From assembly GCF_900167955.1 (NCBI RefSeq), contig NZ_FUYK01000001.1, positions 5,318 to 51,549 of the forward strand: a stretch of 46,232 nucleotides of DNA, in the 5' to 3' direction. This DNA is from Candidatus Nitrosotalea bavarica. GTDB taxonomy: Archaea > Thermoproteota > Nitrososphaeria > Nitrososphaerales > Nitrosopumilaceae. Of this stretch, positions 1-7,968 are shown one piece after another (positions within the stretch are counted from its first letter, which is position 1; each line of letters begins with the position of its first letter). Position numbers and translations under genes: made by a program. The notes beneath the pieces were generated by a model. It searched no databases. It was not told where the DNA came from and saw only the letters and a list, made by a program, of their open reading frames with translations.

Positions 1-691
1 CTTAGACAATCATCATAAACAATCACGTAATCTTGCCAAAATTTTCTCTCTTCAATATCTGCAAGACTAAATTTCCAGTTCTTGTCTGGCGCATCTATTC
101 GTTGAAGAAAACGCTTTTGTTGCTCATCCTTTGAAATATGAAGGAAAAACTTTATGATTCTAGTTCCGTTTCTGTGTAGATGTTTTTCTAAATCCATAAT
201 AGAATCATACCTATCTTGCCAGATGGTTTTCTTGTCTAGTGATTCCTTTGGAAGTCCTTGACTAGATAGTATTTCAGGATGTACACGAACAATTAGCACA
301 TCTTCATAATAGGAACGATTGAAGACACCAATTCGTCCTCGTTCTGGAAGGCAACGAGTTGTGCGCCAGAGAAAATCATGTTCGAGATCCTCAACACTGG
401 GATGTTTGAAACTAAACACTTGACACCCTTGTGGATTGACACCAGACATTACATGCTTGATGGCACCATCTTTTCCCGAGGCATCCATTCCCTGAAAGAT
501 TATCAATAAAGAATACTGATTTGATGCATACAGGAGATTTTGTAGAGAGTTCATCTCACGGATGTGTTCCGCAAGGATTTGGTGATACTGCTCTTTTGAC
601 GTGTAAACAGGCTCGACATTTGTTGGCCATTTTTTAAGTTTGACCTTTTTCCCTGGCCTGACAAGAAAATCTCGGGAGTTTATTTTCATTC
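1..691 (-). CDS. ppk2: Polyphosphate kinase 2 (PPK2) family protein, 3' end outside the window
   Basis: Partial gene reading leftward off the window edge; 230 residues are visible from the ATG at 691. PPK2 enzymes move phosphate between polyphosphate and nucleotides. The Walker A-like motif GMDASGKDG is at residues 67-75, followed by the FNRSYYED segment at 123-130 and RVHPE, all typical of PPK2. The last visible residues ([12 protein letters not shown]) also fit the family, so only a short C-terminal part should be missing. It is divergent from the TPR gene, with about 100 bases between them. Whether it favours ADP, AMP or GDP cannot be told from these motifs. Confidence 0.9.
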
Positions 692-789
692 TGCTTTATT
701 GATAAAGATCTTAGATTTATCTAATTCCCTACTTTCATAGCAAAATAAAACATTAAACATCACATCAAGAATCTTTCAAACATAGTAAA

Positions 790-1602
790 ATGAGTTCAGA
801 TAAAACATCAACCCAAAAAATGATCCTAGAAGGTATTAGTTATGCCAAGCTTAAAAAACATAAAGATGCAATATCATTTTTTGACAAGGCCTTAAAACAA
901 GACCCAGAAAACATTGACGCACTTTACAACAAAGGAATGTCTTTGTTAGAGTTGAAGAAAAATAAGGACGCAGTATTATGCTTTGAGAAAATAATTGAAT
1001 ACAAGCATGATCATGTTGACGCACTAAATAATTTGGGAAATCAGTGTGCAGAATTACAACAATTTGAAAAAGCAGTTACATATTACAACAGAGCACTAGT
1101 AAGTGAGTCCAATTATATTCCTGCATTATACAATAAGGGAATTGCAACAATTCGACTTGAGAGATATGATGATGCACTTGATTGCATGAATAAGGTCCTA
1201 GATATGGAACCAGAAAACATACAAGCTATGCACTATAAGGGATTGGTTCTAGGTAAACAAAAAAAACATGAGGATGCAATATACTTTCTTGATAAAGTTC
1301 TAGAAAAAGAACCAGAAAATAATGAAGCGCTATTTTACAAGGCAACTGAATTATCTGAGATTGGAAGACATCAAGATGCAATATTGATCTTCGATAAAAT
1401 ACTAAAGGAATTTCCAAAAAATGGCACTATAATTTATGCAAAAGCAAGAAGTAAAGCTCAACTTGGTGAAGATAGTGATGCATTAATTCTTCTCGCACAG
1501 GCAATCTCCCACTATGGTAAAACCATAAAGAAATGGGCAGTTAAAGATTCTTCATTCGATAAACTAAAAGGGGATCCCAAATTCAAGACTATAGTGAAAT
1601 AA
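790..1602 (+). CDS. Tetratricopeptide repeat (TPR) protein
   Basis: A 270-residue protein made almost wholly of about seven 34-residue TPR units (e.g. ALYNKGMSLLELKKNKDAV, ALYNKGIATIRLERYDDAL), with a short C-terminal tail (FDKLKGDPKFKTIV) of a kind common after TPR arrays. There is no signal peptide or membrane segment, so it is probably a cytosolic scaffold for protein-protein contacts. The stop codon is one base before the ATG of the small downstream gene, so the two are very likely co-transcribed. The partner is unknown. Confidence 0.88.
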   Translation: MSSDKTSTQKMILEGISYAKLKKHKDAISFFDKALKQDPENIDALYNKGMSLLELKKNKDAVLCFEKIIEYKHDHVDALNNLGNQCAELQQFEKAVTYYNRALVSESNYIPALYNKGIATIRLERYDDALDCMNKVLDMEPENIQAMHYKGLVLGKQKKHEDAIYFLDKVLEKEPENNEALFYKATELSEIGRHQDAILIFDKILKEFPKNGTIIYAKARSKAQLGEDSDALILLAQAISHYGKTIKKWAVKDSSFDKLKGDPKFKTIVK

Positions 1603-1603
1603 A

Positions 1604-1903
1604 ATGTCTGAAGATATACTAAAAACCGTCAAGAATTTGATCACATCCGGTAAAGGAGATTCAAAGAGATTACGAGAAATAATCGAGGTTATAAAAAAAG
1701 GAGAACCTGTAGTCATGTCAGATTATAGATATATTCAAACATTGACCGAATCTTTGAAAGTTGTTGATGGAGAACAATCTCCAAGTATAAAACCAAGTAA
1801 AAGACACGAATCATTAGAACTGCTTCGAGTCAGACTTGCAGAAGGTCAGATAACAGTTGAAGAGTTTAGAAAACTCAAGGACGCTCTTACAGAAGATGAA
1901 TAA
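1604..1903 (+). CDS. Small protein with C-terminal SHOCT-like motif
   Basis: A 99-residue soluble, charged protein. Its last 30 residues (LELLRVRLAEGQITVEEFRKL) match the short helical SHOCT-type pattern of L..L..L...G.IT.EEF..LK, found at the C-termini of many prokaryotic proteins and thought to aid oligomerisation. The N-terminal 60 residues are helical and unrecognised. It begins one base after the TPR gene stops, implying translational coupling and joint function. Confidence 0.75.
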   Translation: MSEDILKTVKNLITSGKGDSKRLREIIEVIKKGEPVVMSDYRYIQTLTESLKVVDGEQSPSIKPSKRHESLELLRVRLAEGQITVEEFRKLKDALTEDE

Positions 1904-2068
1904 AAGAAGAAATTCTTCTTAAATCTTAAATTCAAAAAGGCTAGAGCTGAATATAAGATTGAAATTGGAACAAAATCAATATCATGTCTATAACTATCAA
2001 GTATGGACTTTACAATCTTGCACTATATGGTTAAAGAGACAAGTTTCAGTTCCAGATAGTGATTAGAC
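1904..2068 (+). other. Intergenic region upstream of the tubulin-like gene
   Basis: About 165 A+T-rich bases. A TATA-like stretch (actatatgg, near 2022-2030) lies about 43 bases before the proposed TTG start, which would leave a leader of roughly 15-20 bases. I find no tRNA, hairpin terminator or small ORF here. This suggests that the tubulin-like gene has its own promoter instead of being read from the TPR operon. Confidence 0.35.
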
Positions 2069-3454
2069 TTGTCAAAGTTTGCACCATTACCACCCGCACC
2101 AGTCATTATGACATGTTTTGGTCATTGTGGAATTGGTCTAGGTGCAGAGACATATAGGAGATTATTAATTGATGTTGGCGCTGATCCCCTAAAACCAACC
2201 TTAAAGGGTGAAAAGGATGAATCCCGTATACTCAAGAGATATGGAAGTACTATTTTGCGATTTCCAAATGCATACGGTGGAAGTGAAATTCCATTAATTC
2301 CAAGAGCATTGTTAATCGATTTAGACCCAAGAGCCGCCAATTTGATACTACAGTCATATCCAGATCTTTTTGCGTTAAGAGACAAGCATGTAATATCAGG
2401 AGCTGGAGGCGCTGCAAGAAATTGGGCAGAGGGTCGTACAAGATTCATCAAAGAAGTAAGTACAAAATATGATATGCAAAAACAACTTGCTAGTCTTTCT
2501 CCTGAACCAGTGAGAGGATTTACTATTCCATTTGCAATGGGTGGTGGTACTGGTGCTTCATTTGCCAGTGCCTTTATGCAATATATTAAAAAAGATACAA
2601 AAGAACATGCAACAATTGCATCATTTGGATTATTACCAGAGTTTGGATGGGATCCAGTAATTTTAGAAGCATCTGCTATCAACATTGTAATGAATCTAGA
2701 ACACCAGATAAAATACAGTGACTGTTCAATTCTATTTTCAAATAAAAGACTAAGAGAGTTAGCACAAAAGCATGAGAAAAGATTAGATAAAATGTCATCA
2801 ATTATAGATGACCTTCCAAAGGAGCATGAAGTAGGTTGGAAGGATTACAGAGGGATGAACTTGATTGCAGCAAATGCAATGTCCATGTTTGTGGCATCAT
2901 TTGCAAGAGAAACAGAGTGGGACATGTCAAACTATAGGACGTGGCTTGCAACAAAAAGACCAAGATTTGCAATCACTTGGGTAATTCCAGTAGTTCCAGA
3001 AGAAAGACAATGGGGTGCTGATTTGACCGGTACTAAACATAACACAATGGAGGGAATTGTAGAACACATCAATAAGAAAGAAGATGCAGTATTGTTTGAT
3101 ATTGATGAAAATGACATAAGAGATAAAGGCGGACCTAAAGACTCTTGTTGTATACTTGTCAAAATAAGCGGAGATTTTGAAGCAAAGGAAAGAGACATTC
3201 TAAAGAACATAATAAAAGACAGATTCCACATCGAAGAATCCAGAATGATATTCATCAAGATTCCAATCTTAGAAACAGAACAGGCAAATATCACAATACT
3301 TGTAAACACTAAAGCAATCGGAACCAAGATTTTAGAGATTGCAAGTGAAGCAGAGGCTTCATGGGATGCTTTCAAAGAGGAATATGGAAAGTGGGGATTG
3401 ACCACTGAGGAATTCAAGGCAAGCCTCATGGACGTAGTCCATGAGTTTAGCTAG
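2069..3454 (+). CDS. Tubulin-family GTPase (artubulin-like)
   Basis: A 461-residue protein, close to the length of eukaryotic tubulin (about 450) and longer than FtsZ or CetZ cores. Landmarks run in tubulin order: T1-like GHCGIGLG (18-25); a PRALLIDLDP strand (78-87) like tubulin PRA.LVDLEP; SGAGGAARNWAEG (110-122) like tubulin SGAGNNWAKG; the G-box GGGTGAS (158-164); SDCSILFSN (217-225) like SDCAFMVDN, with the guanine-contacting Asn; T7-like EWDMSN (283-288); and a C-terminal VNTKAI (412-417) followed by a helix pair ending TTEEFKASLMDVVHEF, like tubulin's EF.EA...M..L..EY. NWA.G and the C-terminal helices are tubulin traits absent from FtsZ. The catalytic T7 acid is Asn here, as in the non-catalytic style of beta-tubulin (Lys there). 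There is no acidic tail. The TTG start is chosen because strand 1 needs the residues before Met14 (ATG at 2108). It is tightly linked to the next gene. Confidence 0.85.
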   Translation: MSKFAPLPPAPVIMTCFGHCGIGLGAETYRRLLIDVGADPLKPTLKGEKDESRILKRYGSTILRFPNAYGGSEIPLIPRALLIDLDPRAANLILQSYPDLFALRDKHVISGAGGAARNWAEGRTRFIKEVSTKYDMQKQLASLSPEPVRGFTIPFAMGGGTGASFASAFMQYIKKDTKEHATIASFGLLPEFGWDPVILEASAINIVMNLEHQIKYSDCSILFSNKRLRELAQKHEKRLDKMSSIIDDLPKEHEVGWKDYRGMNLIAANAMSMFVASFARETEWDMSNYRTWLATKRPRFAITWVIPVVPEERQWGADLTGTKHNTMEGIVEHINKKEDAVLFDIDENDIRDKGGPKDSCCILVKISGDFEAKERDILKNIIKDRFHIEESRMIFIKIPILETEQANITILVNTKAIGTKILEIASEAEASWDAFKEEYGKWGLTTEEFKASLMDVVHEFS

Positions 3455-3456
3455 AT

Positions 3457-4002
3457 ATGTCAGATTTTACATTCTTAGAACAGGTCGCAACCCGTATTAG
3501 AGAAAATAGAACAAATCTAAAGGATATAGAAGATGAGCTTGCAACAGTAAATTTCAGAATCCATGAAATTCCACTCAAAAGCCCTACAGAATCAACATTT
3601 GCAAAGATGATAGGTCAAGATTATCATGATCCAACAACAGACTTGGAAAGTGCAAAAGAGAAACTCAGTGCACAAAAAGAAGATTTGAGTACAAAGATAA
3701 AAGAAGACATTTCGACGTTCATAACGGAATTCACTTCACAGGAACTAGTGATTCCTTTAGAGCCAAACCCAAAGATTGCAGATGGAAATACAATTTTTCA
3801 TTACAAAAATAATGTCACTTTTAACAACATACTTGCAATACTAAGCGAGCTATTAGGCCTCTCCCCACCAATACTTGTAAAAGATGTAATGTTTTCAGCA
3901 TCTGAAATTGTCATAAAAGTAACCGATGAGTATGAGGCCAAACAAAAATTCTTGAGCAGTTTAAATGAGGTCCAAAAGACATTAGCAATCAAGAGAAAAT
4001 AA
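3457..4002 (+). CDS. Coiled-coil protein encoded directly after the tubulin-like gene; unknown function
   Basis: A 181-residue soluble protein that I do not recognise. Residues about 5-95 are predicted by eye to be largely helical with heptad-like charge patterns (e.g. RENRTNLKDIEDELATVNF, AKEKLSAQKEDLSTKIKED). Residues about 95-181 look like a compact alpha/beta domain. Its ATG lies 2 bases after the tubulin-like stop, so the two are almost certainly translated from one mRNA. By position it is the best candidate for a binding partner or regulator of the tubulin-like filament; that is inference only. Confidence 0.75.
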   Translation: MSDFTFLEQVATRIRENRTNLKDIEDELATVNFRIHEIPLKSPTESTFAKMIGQDYHDPTTDLESAKEKLSAQKEDLSTKIKEDISTFITEFTSQELVIPLEPNPKIADGNTIFHYKNNVTFNNILAILSELLGLSPPILVKDVMFSASEIVIKVTDEYEAKQKFLSSLNEVQKTLAIKRK

Positions 4003-4040
4003 TAAACCATTCATACTCATTCTCAGCATTCTACGTATAA

Positions 4041-4048
4041 GATATAAC
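4041..4048 (+). promoter_or_regulatory. TATA-like box for the Vgb-type propeller gene
   Basis: The stretch gatataac is centred about 28 bases before the GTG at 4072, the spacing expected for an archaeal TATA box serving a leaderless transcript. It supports the GTG start. Confidence 0.4.
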
Positions 4049-4071
4049 AAGGTAAAAACAGCCAAGATTTT

Positions 4072-5622
4072 GTGAACAAGAATACCAAAAAGCTTCTTGC
4101 AATAGTATTCATGGCAATCTTTATCGTTTCTACCGTAAGCGCAGCATTTCTCGGAGGGGGAAAAGTTGCAACACCTAGTAATCAGAATACAGGCATTACA
4201 CTCACTGGAACACCTGCAGACAATTATCCAGACAACAAGAGAACAACTTTTTGTGAAACAGGTCCTGCTCAGTCCAGCAAATACATTACAGAATACAAAA
4301 TACCAACATCTTGTACTCAACCACTAGCAATTATTGCAGATCCTGCTGGCAATGTATGGTTTACAGAGTCAAATACTGGTAACTTGGGTAAGTTTGATCC
4401 TTCTTCAAAGACATTCCAAGAATTCACCAATGAACAATGGCAGAAAGGAGAAAAATCCATGATGTGGGGTCTTGGCACTGCCCAAGATGAAAATATTTGG
4501 TTTACAGATTCTCAGCACAGTTTGATCTGGAAATTCAATCCAACAGACAAGAGTTATACAAGATTTGTATTCCCCAAGAGTAATGGAACAGATGGTTCTT
4601 TTCCACAAATGCTTTACATAGATGGTAAAAATGCCTATGTCAATGACTTTACTGGTAAAAAAATCGGCACTTTTACCACAGATCATATTGGTCCTGATCT
4701 TGGAGTAACAAACATTTCATCTCCTGGAAACTACAACTTTACAAGTACAATGACAACAGATCCTGGAGGTAATGTATGGTATACAGTTTGGAAATATCAA
4801 CAAGGAGGAAATCTTGTAAAATACGACCCGAAAACTGGTAATTCTACGCAATATACTTTGCCTCAAGAAATTCAAGCACCCAATGGAATTGCAATTGATT
4901 CAATAGGCAAGTTATGGATAATGGATACTGCAAGTAGTATCTTTTTTGATTTTGATCCTAATAGTAACCAATTTACAAAACACCTAACCTCTCCTCCACC
5001 AATATCTTCGTATGGCAATGCATCAGGACTCATCAAGACACCAATATCGAGACCATACTGGAATCACTTTGATGATAAAGGAAGACTATGGTTTAATGAA
5101 CAAGTTGCAAATAGTTTAGGAGTATATGATTCATCAACTCAGTCTCTTGTAGAATATCTAGTACCTTCCAAGAATCCCAACTGGTCTGATTGTGGAACAT
5201 TGCAAGATTGTGGAGTAGCCCAAGTTCTTGACTTTACAGTAGATCACAATAAGGTTTGGTTTGCAGAATGGGTTGAAAACAACATAGGAGTTTTGGATTC
5301 TAGCATAGCGCTACCAATTGAAGTAAATGCGTCTGATACTTCAATTACTATACAGCGTGGACAAAATGTAACTGTTTCATTTAACATCAACCCACAAGAG
5401 CAGTTGACATCACCAGTATCAATCATCACATCAAACACAGCAGGAGCACAAAATATATCCGTCATACCACAAGATGCCTTAGTTACAGTTGACAAGTCAA
5501 AGACTGTAAAGGTGACAATATTAGCAGATAATTTTGCTAGTGCAGGAACTTACCAACTCTTACTAGGTGTAAGATACCATGACATTACAGTATCAAAATA
5601 CATCACCGTAACACTAGAGTAA
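4072..5622 (+). CDS. Secreted Vgb/SMP-30-type beta-propeller protein with C-terminal Ig-like domain
   Basis: A 516-residue protein with an N-terminal signal peptide (KKLLAIVFMAIFIVSTVSAA, residues 6-25). Repeated blades such as PAGNVWFTESNTGNLGKFDP, EDENIWFTDSQ-type and GKLWIMDTASS segments match the streptogramin-lyase-like (Vgb) propeller. The last 100 residues (from about 415) are beta-rich and resemble an Ig-like or transglutaminase-linked beta domain. The family name does not imply antibiotic cleavage; in archaea these proteins are mostly uncharacterised surface proteins. It starts with GTG and follows the coiled-coil gene by 69 bases with its own TATA-like box. Confidence 0.8.
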   Translation: MNKNTKKLLAIVFMAIFIVSTVSAAFLGGGKVATPSNQNTGITLTGTPADNYPDNKRTTFCETGPAQSSKYITEYKIPTSCTQPLAIIADPAGNVWFTESNTGNLGKFDPSSKTFQEFTNEQWQKGEKSMMWGLGTAQDENIWFTDSQHSLIWKFNPTDKSYTRFVFPKSNGTDGSFPQMLYIDGKNAYVNDFTGKKIGTFTTDHIGPDLGVTNISSPGNYNFTSTMTTDPGGNVWYTVWKYQQGGNLVKYDPKTGNSTQYTLPQEIQAPNGIAIDSIGKLWIMDTASSIFFDFDPNSNQFTKHLTSPPPISSYGNASGLIKTPISRPYWNHFDDKGRLWFNEQVANSLGVYDSSTQSLVEYLVPSKNPNWSDCGTLQDCGVAQVLDFTVDHNKVWFAEWVENNIGVLDSSIALPIEVNASDTSITIQRGQNVTVSFNINPQEQLTSPVSIITSNTAGAQNISVIPQDALVTVDKSKTVKVTILADNFASAGTYQLLLGVRYHDITVSKYITVTLE

Positions 5623-5625
5623 GAA

Positions 5626-6825
5626 GTGATTCCCAATCTAGACAAACTGATTGGGATTTTCACATATTGTACTAAAACAGAAGGTATTGGAGGCAGAATA
5701 AAATCAGCTCCAGAACAATTCTTTGTCTCAGAAATATTACGAGAAAAATCCCTTGATAAAATTTCAGCTTCAGGAAGCTATGCAGTATACAAGCTAAAGA
5801 AACATGGCATTGATACAAATCACGCATTATCAGATATTTTCACAAAATATGGATTAAGACTCAAGGCATTGGGCCTCAAGGATGCAAATGCTACAACAGA
5901 ACAGTATGTTTGTGACATGACAACTGGTAGGTCTACTAATACCCTAGTCACAAACAGGTATACCCTTGAGAAAATCGGCCTACTACAAAAGCCTCTAACA
6001 AAAAAAGACATGATTGGAAATCATTTCAAGATAAAGATAGAGGATGCAGACTTTTCAAAGATCTCCCAGTTCAGTGAACAAGACAAGATTCTAAACTTTT
6101 TTGGCTATCAGAGATTTGGAAGTAGAAGACCAGTATCACATCTAATAGGAAAGGCCATCTTGCAGAAAAATTTTGAATACGCCGTAGAGATTTTACTGTC
6201 ATACACCTCAGAATATGATTTACCGCATAATAACAAGATACGAGAAAGGCTCAAGGATAAATCAAATTATTCAAAAACATTCAACGAGGTTCCACCACAG
6301 ATGGATATTGAAAGAATTGTCTTGGACGAAATGATAAACCATGGAGATGCACTTAGAGCATTACGTGCAATACCAATACAATTGCGGAGATTTTTTGTGG
6401 AAGCATTTCAATCATTTGTGTTTAATCAAACGGTGTCAATGTCATACGAGGTTGGTGAAAATCTATTACAAGCACAACTAGGTGATGTTTGTTTTGATAA
6501 AGACGACAATCTTGGAAGATATCAAAATGATCCTCAACAAAGATTAACAATACCACTTGTAGGATATTCATATTCAAAAAAGAATAGATTTGATAGTTTT
6601 ATATCTCAAATACTTGTAGAGCAACAAATAACCCCAAAAGATTTTTTTGTAAAAGAGATGCAAGAAGCAAGTGAAGAGGGAGGATTTAGACAAGTTACAA
6701 TGCGATGCGATGATTTTGTAATAAACGAACCATATGTTGATTTTACGCTTTCAAGAGGCTCATATGCAACCATTCTATTACGTGAAATAATGAAGCCGTC
6801 AGATCCAGTTTCTGCAGGATTCTAG
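5626..6825 (+). CDS. truD: tRNA pseudouridine(13) synthase TruD
   Basis: A 399-residue enzyme that isomerises uridine 13 of tRNA to pseudouridine. The TruD catalytic motif ALGLKDANATTEQYV places the nucleophilic Asp at residue 86. The family signature NFFGYQRFGSRRPVSH follows at about residue 160, then the insertion domain and QSFVFNQTVS. Length fits archaeal TruD. It starts with GTG 3 bases after the preceding gene stops. The reading frame after its TAG carries an NHL-repeat fragment, described separately. Confidence 0.93.
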   Translation: MIPNLDKLIGIFTYCTKTEGIGGRIKSAPEQFFVSEILREKSLDKISASGSYAVYKLKKHGIDTNHALSDIFTKYGLRLKALGLKDANATTEQYVCDMTTGRSTNTLVTNRYTLEKIGLLQKPLTKKDMIGNHFKIKIEDADFSKISQFSEQDKILNFFGYQRFGSRRPVSHLIGKAILQKNFEYAVEILLSYTSEYDLPHNNKIRERLKDKSNYSKTFNEVPPQMDIERIVLDEMINHGDALRALRAIPIQLRRFFVEAFQSFVFNQTVSMSYEVGENLLQAQLGDVCFDKDDNLGRYQNDPQQRLTIPLVGYSYSKKNRFDSFISQILVEQQITPKDFFVKEMQEASEEGGFRQVTMRCDDFVINEPYVDFTLSRGSYATILLREIMKPSDPVSAGF

Positions 6826-7026
6826 GTTTCAACAATAATCGGAAGATATGGAATGGGTGGAATTTGTAAATTAGATGACCCAAATTGTGACGCCCTAGAA
6901 CTTTACGAACCAAGTGATGTAGAGTATCATGAAGGCAAATTGTACATTGCTGATACCAATAATCACCTCATAAGAGTATATGATCTTAAGACAAATATTC
7001 TAAAAACATTGGACATGAGAATTTAG
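6826..7026 (+). pseudogene. NHL-repeat fragment (remnant of a larger NHL protein)
   Basis: Directly after the truD stop and in the same frame, 66 codons encode a clear NHL unit: IIGRYGMGG near the start, EPSDVEYHEGKLYIADTNNH and LIRVYDLKTN. This matches the last blade of a multi-repeat NHL protein such as the NHLRC2-like thioredoxin-NHL proteins. Nothing upstream supplies the other blades, because truD occupies that space. An ATG at 6853 could open a 57-codon ORF, but a single NHL blade would not fold alone. A deletion or rearrangement remnant is the simplest reading. Confidence 0.6.
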
Positions 7027-7030
7027 TATT

Positions 7031-7318
7031 TTATTCAAAAAAGTTTTCCGTTACAATATTATGTTTTAGTGCAAAATCTTTTAGCTGTGAAAACTGTATT
7101 TTTCCCTTATGATACTTGTCCCAGATGAAATCAAGTATCTCTATGCTGGACAGATGTTCTTTATCAATTGCTGGATTTTCCCCCAGGATATTAATACAAA
7201 AAGATTGAAGATCAGCAAATTGAAAGTTATCAAGCAATATTCTCATCTGTTCAACTGTGGCATCATTTTGTTTTGACCTTCCAAATAGACCCATAATGAT
7301 ATTTCCAAGAGCCGCCAT
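7031..7318 (-). CDS. Small conserved-looking protein of unknown function
   Basis: A 95-residue frame. The second Met (MGLFGRSKQNDATVEQ, residue 9) is an equally good start and looks more like a natural N-terminus. The body is helical and acidic (LLDNFQFADLQSFCINILG, IEILDFIWDKYHKGKIQFSQ) and resembles nothing I can name. It is convergent with the NHL fragment and 131 bases from the divergent Lrp-like gene. Coding nature is supported by normal composition and the absence of a better frame. Confidence 0.6.
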   Translation of the reverse strand: MAALGNIIMGLFGRSKQNDATVEQMRILLDNFQFADLQSFCINILGENPAIDKEHLSSIEILDFIWDKYHKGKIQFSQLKDFALKHNIVTENFFE

Positions 7319-7421
7319 TTAATTCCATGCTCATTATCTGAACTGCCTTATAAGAAAAATTGCAAAAAAAAAGAACCAGTGACATAATTTAACAAGAATT
7401 GTGACTAGATCCATGAAAAGG

Positions 7422-7428
7422 ATTTAAG
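7422..7428 (+). promoter_or_regulatory. TATA-like box for the stand-alone RAM protein
   Basis: atttaag is centred 25 bases before the ATG at 7450, consistent with a leaderless archaeal promoter. Confidence 0.4.
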
Positions 7429-7449
7429 CTTGTTTTAATGTAATACAAT

Positions 7450-7680
7450 ATGGAAAAAGCATACGTTTTGATCGGTTGCGATCTTGGTGCCGAAAACGAA
7501 ATTGTTGAAAAATTGAAGAAAATAGACAAAGTAAAGGATGCAAGAGTAGTATACGGAGATTACGACATTGTAGTGGAAGCTGAGACCGACACAGAAGCCC
7601 AGATGGACCACATGATTACAAAAAAAATTCGTCAGTTATCCAAGGTTAGATCAACTATGACCTTGGGCATCGTAAGCTGA
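7450..7680 (+). CDS. Stand-alone Lrp/AsnC ligand-binding (RAM) domain protein
   Basis: A 76-residue protein that is only the alpha/beta ligand-binding and oligomerisation domain of Lrp/AsnC regulators (KAYVLIGCDLGAENEIVEKL, KVKDARVVYGDYDIVVEAE). There is no helix-turn-helix. Such stand-alone RAM proteins form ring oligomers and may bind amino acids or modulate full-length Lrp proteins. The 3' end overlaps that of the convergent membrane-protein gene by 26 bases. Confidence 0.85.
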   Translation: MEKAYVLIGCDLGAENEIVEKLKKIDKVKDARVVYGDYDIVVEAETDTEAQMDHMITKKIRQLSKVRSTMTLGIVS

Positions 7681-7867
7681 TTCCAAGACCAGCTGCTAGG
7701 ATCAATACCCCGCTGACGGCAATCCATTGTCCGTTAACAATCCATTTCGGATTTGAATACATAAACGAGGAAGTAGGGCCAACTAAAGAATTTCCTTGTA
7801 AATAGAAAATAATACCGAAAATCAAAGTGATGATCCCAATACCCGTTATTACAAAACCCATTTTCAT
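7655..7867 (-). CDS. Small two-helix membrane protein, unknown function
   Basis: The ATG at 7867 gives 70 residues: a first hydrophobic helix (GFVITGIGIITLIFGIIFYL), a loop with MYSNPKWIVNG, and a second helix (WIAVSGVLILAAGLGISL). The open frame continues upstream to 7993, but those residues are less likely to be translated because they would overlap the divergent gene at 7969. The family is not recognised. Confidence 0.6.
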   Translation of the reverse strand: MKMGFVITGIGIITLIFGIIFYLQGNSLVGPTSSFMYSNPKWIVNGQWIAVSGVLILAAGLGISLRCPRS

Positions 7868-7968
7868 ACGCGAATACACCCAAGCCTCAGATAAAAGGCA
7901 AAATGAGTTGATAAAATAGGCAAAATCCTTTGGATTTCTTTCTTTAATCCATTTTTTAAAAAGGAATA

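Noticed and set aside
2122-2685. A 187-codon open frame on the minus strand inside the tubulin-like gene.
   Set aside because: The plus-strand frame shows tubulin motifs in order; the antisense frame shows none.
6823-6825. Readthrough of the truD TAG into the NHL blade as a natural fusion.
   Set aside because: TruD is complete at its normal length and a single NHL blade would not form a propeller; a gene remnant fits better.
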